Positions 59,546 to 64,000 of a stretch of 64,000 nt of DNA are shown here, piece by piece (position 1 is the stretch's first letter; each line of letters begins with the position of its first letter). The position numbers and the translations under genes were made by a program. The stretch is from Lathyrus oleraceus (Eukaryota > Streptophyta > Magnoliopsida > Fabales > Fabaceae), in NCBI RefSeq assembly GCF_024323335.1, contig NC_066581.1, positions 441,713,816-441,777,815 on the forward strand, written 5' to 3'. The notes under the pieces are model-generated. The model made no database searches and had not been told where the DNA came from. It saw only the letters and a program-made list of their open reading frames with translations.

Positions 59546-61400
59546 TGTAACACCCCATTTTCTACCCACGAGTTATAACAACAAAATCAGAGTCGTAAAA
59601 TTTTCTATAAATGGAATATTACATGTTCAACTTTAAACAATTTCCATTTTAAGGAATCATAACAATATGTAACACTTTTCTTAATTCGACAAAATAATGT
59701 CATTCACTCCAATAATTCAACTTCATAAAATCTTACGCAGCGGATTCATAAAAAAGATTCTTATCATCTTTAAGCAACATAAATACGACTTAACTTAAAG
59801 AGTAAACAACTATAATCCTTCAAACAATTTAAATTTTAGTAACAATTAAAAGATCCACAAAGCAAACACGCGACAATCCCCCCGAGTGCTACGTATCAGA
59901 GCGACTGACCACTGACCCGACCAACGGTAACCGGCTACTTCTCAGGATTACCTGCACGTTGTCACATAAGGACAACATTCAACAGAAGGGGTGAGTTACA
60001 ATAATTATAATCAGTATATGAAAAACAATACAGTAATTAAGAATCGTACACAAACACCACTTCTCAATTAAATTAAATACCCATACAACAAACCAACAAA
60101 AATGAAACTCTAATGAGACTCGACTCGTCATGCATGTGGTACCATTCGGAGTAAAACTCCCAACTTAAAATTTGCCGATTTAACGAGGCATCGAGGCTTA
60201 AGCCTTCAACTTTCAACTTTTGCCAATCCAGGCTAACGTGGTGTGAGCAAAGCTCCGACTTAATGCATATGAATTTACATGACATACACGACTTTAAAAT
60301 TTCGACAACATAATAATAATAGCAATACAACAATGTTTTCAACATAATCAACTTATAATTAACTTTGGCTCACCAAGCTTACAACTCAGTATCTTTAACA
60401 ACTTTCCGTACACGGAATAACTTAACAACTCAGTCATACTTGTATCGACACTTCATAACATAAACCCAACAAAATTACTCATCAAAATTAACTATAATAT
60501 TGCCCGACTCACCCCGACGAATTTCATTAAATTCTGAGCAATTCGATTTTTTACTTTTCCAACAACGTTAACCCGTTAACGCCCTGGGTTAATCCGTTAA
60601 CGCAAGACAGAATACAATTCCTGGCAAATCTTAACAGTGTTAACCGGTTAACGCCCTGGGTTAACCGGTTAACGCAAGACAAACAACAATTTTTCACAAT
60701 TCATAACAGTGTTAACCGGTTAACACCCTGGGTTAACCGGTTAACGCAAGACAGAAAGTTGTTCCTGCGCTAACACGAAGCAGAATGCAGAATTCTCCGC
60801 ATTTTCCGCCGTTGGAGGACTTCCGGACCTCCGATTCCAATTCCGTAAAAAGCTACACTTTCGGAAAATCAAGACTCATCCCATTACAGATTCAATTACA
60901 GCTTTAACATAACTTATTCATCTCAATTTTTCAGCATTCAACATCCCAATTAGGGTCAAATCAATGGCTTATCACTACCCATTACATGTTAACCCATAAT
61001 CCCCATTAAACGACGATAAACCCCCCTTACCTTATTATTTTGGATCGAAGGTTGCTCTAAGAATCGGATTCTGGAAGTTTTCTTCTCCTTCCCTCTCGTT
61101 CGTACAACAGTTCTCAAATTCCTCTTCTGCTAACTTCTCTACACTACTGTTTTTTTTTTCCATCACTTCTTTTCTTTTCTCTTTATTAAATTAACTAAAT
61201 ATCCTAATCTCTAATGGGCCTAATATAACACCTCTCATTTTACTAATTAGCACACAATGATAAGCCCACTTACTCAAATAACACCACAATTATATTATTA
61301 TTTCTTATAATAATTTCTACGACTTTCGACTAATTTCCGACTAACCACAATAATTACTTAAATATTAAAAATAACAAATAATTATTTTTTTGGCGTTACA
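59546..61400 (-). repeat. 5' LTR of the Tekay element
   Basis: 1855 bp with TG/CA ends, one base longer than its partner in a T run near 61150. It has the same three 72-bp units with paired palindromes (60568-60750). It should carry the promoter. Confidence 0.93.
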
Positions 61401-61790
61401 AAACCAACTCCAAACTCTTGATGATTTCTTGATAAAAATAACATATGAATATCATGGGGATCCATATATGATACTTAGAGCCAATGTAGACCAAATATTG
61501 ATTGAGCTCCTTGCAATGAGGGTCTTAAACCCTAGATATGAGCTTGATAGATCAAAGGTGAGCATGTGCACTACCTACAAAAGAGTTAAACTATATAATG
61601 ACATATTTGTGGTATTTTGGTTAGTAAATAAATAAAAACAAAGTATGATATAATCAAGTGTGCTTGGTGATCTCTCCCAATGCAAACCCAATGAATGAGG
61701 GGTAAGGTGGATGCCAAGTTGTGATCCCAATGCTAATGCATATGATGAGAAGAGCATGAGGGATCTTAGGGTCAAAATTGGGGTCTTACA

Positions 61791-63721
61791 CCAACCCTTG
61801 TAGGTCACAACCATCTTCTTGATGTTCTTGTTTGCAGCTTCAACAGCCCCATTCATCTTAGGTCTATAAGGAGAAGAATTATGATGTGCAATCTTAAAGT
61901 CTTTGCAAAGAGCTTCCACCATATTATTATTCAAGTTCTCCCTATTATCAATAATGATCTTAGTTGGCACACCATAATGGCATATAATCTGATTCTTGAT
62001 AAAGCTCATAACAACTTACTTGGTTACATTTGCATATGATGCCACTTCAACCCATTTTGTGAAGTAATCAATCGCCACCAGGATAAAACAATGTCCGTTT
62101 GAAGCTTTGAGCTCAATCATACCAATCCATTCAAATCCCCACATGGAGAAGGGCCATGGAGAGGAAATGACGTTCAATAGTGTCAGAGGGACATGAATTT
62201 TATCTGCATAAATTTGACACTTATGCCATTTTTCACAAACTTGCAATAGTCAGATTCCATTGTCAGCCAATAGTAACATGCTATCAACATCTTCTTAGCC
62301 ATAACATGTCCATTGGAATGAGTACCAAAGGAACCTTCGTGGACTTCAGTCATCAACAGGTCAGTTTCATGTCTATCCCTGCATTTGAGCAAAACCATAT
62401 CAAAGTTTCTCTTGTAAAACACATCACCATCCAGGTAGAAGTTTCCAGCTAATCTCCTCAAAGTATTCTTATCTTTCAAAGATTCCCCAAGCGGGTAAGC
62501 CTGACTTTAGAGGAAACATTTGATATCAAAATACCACGAATTTTCATCTTTGACTTCTTCAGCAGTAAACACATGAGTTGGCCTATCAAGATGCATCAAA
62601 GTCAGATTGGGAACTTCATTCCAAAACTTCACCACAATCATGGAAGCCAACATTGCAAGAGCATCTGCCATCCGGTTCTCGTCTCGAGGGATGTGATGAA
62701 ATTCAACCTTTGTAAAGAAAGTTGAAATCCTTCTCGCATAATCTTTATATGGTATTAAACTGGATTGATTCGTCTCCCATTCACCATTGATCTAATTCAC
62801 AACCAAAGTTGAATCTCCATAGACATCAAGATATTTGATTCTGAGATCAATGGGATCTTCAAGCCCCATAATACAAGCTTCATACTCAACCATATTATTC
62901 GTAAACTTGAAAGTCAACCTCGCTGTAAACAGAAAATGTGTGCCTTGATGAGTAATAATCACTGCCCCAATGCCATTACCATACTGATTAACAGCTCCAT
63001 CAAATACCATTCCCCAACAGGAACCAGGTTCTGGCCCTTCTTCAAGCAATGGTTCATCACAATCTTTCATCTTCAAGTACAAAATCTCTTCATCGGGAAA
63101 ATCATATAGCACTGAATGAAAGTCCTCAATTGGTTGGTGAGCCAAATGGTCAGCCAAGACACTACATTTGATAGCTTTCTGAGATCAGTATTTAATATAA
63201 TACTCGGATAACAACATCTGCCAACGGGAAATCCTCCCAGTTAAATCAGGCTTCTCAAAACTGTATTTGATTGGATCCATTTTGGATATCAACCAAGTGG
63301 TATGATTCAACATGTATTGGCGCAGACGCTTAGTAGCCCAAGCCAATGCGCAACAAGTATTTTCAAGCATAGAATACCGAGTCTCGCAATTGGTGAACTT
63401 CTTACTGAGGTAGTAAATTGCATATTCTTTCTTTCCAGTTTCGTCTTGCTGACCTAGAACAAAACCCATACTTTCTTCAAGCACAGTCAAATACATGATC
63501 AACGGTCTTCCTTCAACAGGCGGAGACAGAATCGGAGGTTCAAGCAGATACTCTTTGATACTATCAAAAGCTTTTTGGAAATCTTCGGTCCAATCACAAG
63601 ACTGATCTTTCCTAAGAAGCTTGAATATAGGCACACATGTGGTAGTCATATGCCATATGAATCTTGAGATATAATCCAAACGGCCGAGAAAACCTCTGAC
63701 TTGCTTCTCAGTTTTGGGCGC
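61791..63721 (-). pseudogene. pol: Ogre/Tat element B: RNase H, aRNH and integrase fragment
   Basis: The minus strand encodes, in order, the end of RT and the RNase H (TEKQVRGFLGRLDYISRF onwards), archaeal-type RNase H (VFDGAVNQYGNGIGAVI, VEYEACIMG, YGDSTLVVN), the integrase zinc part and the core up to NIKKMVVTYKGW, where element A is inserted. The core keeps VAIDYFTKW and VEAANK, better preserved than in A. Stops occur where A has Gln: VVN*INGEW, CFL*SQ, NVTK*VV. There is also a frameshift near 62230 and an RT-proximal stop near 63180. It is very similar to A, so both belong to one family. The rest of integrase, expected left of A, is missing. Confidence 0.88.
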
Positions 63722-64000
63722 TGTAGCGGGGTATTCGTTACCTTATGGTTTATTGACTAAACCAAAAGTAAACATACAATTCGAGTATCCACCTCACTTT
63801 TATTTGTCCAAAGGAAAGGCTAAAAAGCGAACAAAAGCCAAATAAGACGTTTTATCAAATCAAAAACTAATAAAAATGTCAGAGATCTGGGTAAGGGTGT
63901 TGGTTATGAAATGGGAAGGTTTTACGCACCCAAAACATCCTTACTACTCTAAGAGAACCTCTTTTTGCAAATGTGTGTTGTAGGTTGGTATTTGTGAAAA
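63722..64000 (-). mobile_element. LTR end of a third Ogre/Tat-like element C (runs off the window)
   Basis: The reading of B breaks after GCGC at 63721, and a sequence starting TGTAGCGGGGTATTCG follows. The next stretch (CCTCACTTTTATTTGTCC, AAAGCGAACAAAAGCC) is similar to the edge of element A's LTR at 49600-49660. It is therefore the outer or inner end of a related LTR, minus orientation by that alignment. The other end and the TSD (possibly GGCGC) lie outside the window. Confidence 0.7.

Larger units (their letters stand above)
53183..61400 (-). mobile_element. Nearly complete Tekay-type chromovirus, TSD AAACC
   Basis: An 8218-bp Ty3/gypsy element with LTRs of 1854 bp (53183-55036) and 1855 bp (59546-61400), TSDs AAACC at 53178-53182 and 61401-61405, PBS and PPT. 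Gag-pol is one frame of 1461 codons from 59431 to 55049 with a single TAA. About 17 differences between the LTRs by eye (about 0.9%) make it a young insertion. The Tekay call rests on the three CCHC knuckles, the gypsy domain order with integrase after RNase H, the C-terminal chromodomain-like tail and the LTR ends TGTAACGCC/GGTGTTACA. It is inserted in the 5' LTR of Ogre A. Confidence 0.93.
31130..61790 (-). mobile_element. Ogre/Tat Ty3/gypsy element A with nested insertions
   Basis: A minus-strand element: 5' LTR 49552-61790 (split by the Tekay element), PBS, ORF1, gag-pro, putative intron, pol, a long 3' non-coding region with tandem repeats, PPT, truncated 3' LTR 31130-34510. Ogre/Tat identity is shown by ORF1 upstream of gag, by two RNase H domains with the archaeal type after the usual one, by the gag-pro end HRSK and intron, and by the LTR start TGTAAGACCCC. 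It carries two solo LTRs (41284-42784, 42935-43956), one MITE and one Tekay element. The many stops, frameshifts and changed catalytic residues show it is inactive. It is inserted in the integrase of element B. Confidence 0.9.
49552..61790 (-). repeat. 5' LTR of element A, split by the Tekay element
   Basis: The LTR consists of 49552-53182 plus 61406-61790, about 4.0 kb, interrupted by the Tekay element with TSD AAACC. It has TG at 49552 and CA at 61790 on the plus strand. Its first 1.09 kb has no counterpart left in the truncated partner at 31130-34510. Right after 61790 the integrase of element B begins (CCAAC as the likely TSD, its left copy being lost). Confidence 0.85.

Overview
The window looks like plant nuclear DNA, most likely from a legume and perhaps tribe Fabeae (Pisum, Vicia, Lathyrus, Lens). 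The basis is the element mix: Ogre/Tat-type Ty3/gypsy elements with an extra ORF1, an archaeal-type second RNase H and an intron before RT; a SIRE-type Ty1/copia element; and a Tekay-type chromovirus. All coding sequence I can identify belongs to transposable elements. I see no host protein-coding gene, rRNA or CRISPR. The only RNA gene is a mitochondrial-type tRNA copy.

Layout. About 0.2-2.23 kb is the broken 3' end of a copia element, and 2.23-4.95 kb is AT-rich unclassified repeat DNA. From about 5.0 to 30.95 kb runs a host sequence with higher GC, almost no coding content and a tRNA-fMet(CAU) copy. I read it as probably organelle-derived (mitochondrial-like) DNA, but this is inference. 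It is interrupted by a copia-type solo LTR (12910-14254), a Tekay-type solo LTR (15198-18017) that splits a LINE RNase H fragment, a nearly complete SIRE-type copia element (19765-27994), and a related solo LTR in opposite orientation 91 bp away (28086-29564). Each of these four carries a perfect 5-bp target-site duplication (TSD).

From about 31.13 kb to the right edge is a nest of Ty3/gypsy elements. Element A (Ogre/Tat, minus strand, 31130-61790) sits inside the integrase of a second, closely related element B (61791-63721). B is itself cut by the LTR of a third element, C (63722 to the edge). A carries an Athila-like solo LTR and a SIRE-type solo LTR in its gag-pro ORF, a Stowaway MITE in its left LTR, and a complete Tekay element (53183-61400) in its right LTR. 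The outer end of A's left LTR and the left half of B are missing, so a deletion joint must lie near 31.13 kb.

How the genes work together. The SIRE and Tekay elements have LTRs about 1% different by eye, intact PBS, PPT and TSDs, and only one or two nonsense codons, so both are young. The SIRE pol ends in UAG followed by CAACCA, the CARYYA readthrough context described for soybean SIRE1, with an in-frame extension behind it. Ogre A and B are heavily decayed, with many stops at glutamine positions. The coordinates of A's coding parts describe a relic whose ORF1, gag-pro, intron and pol order is still readable.
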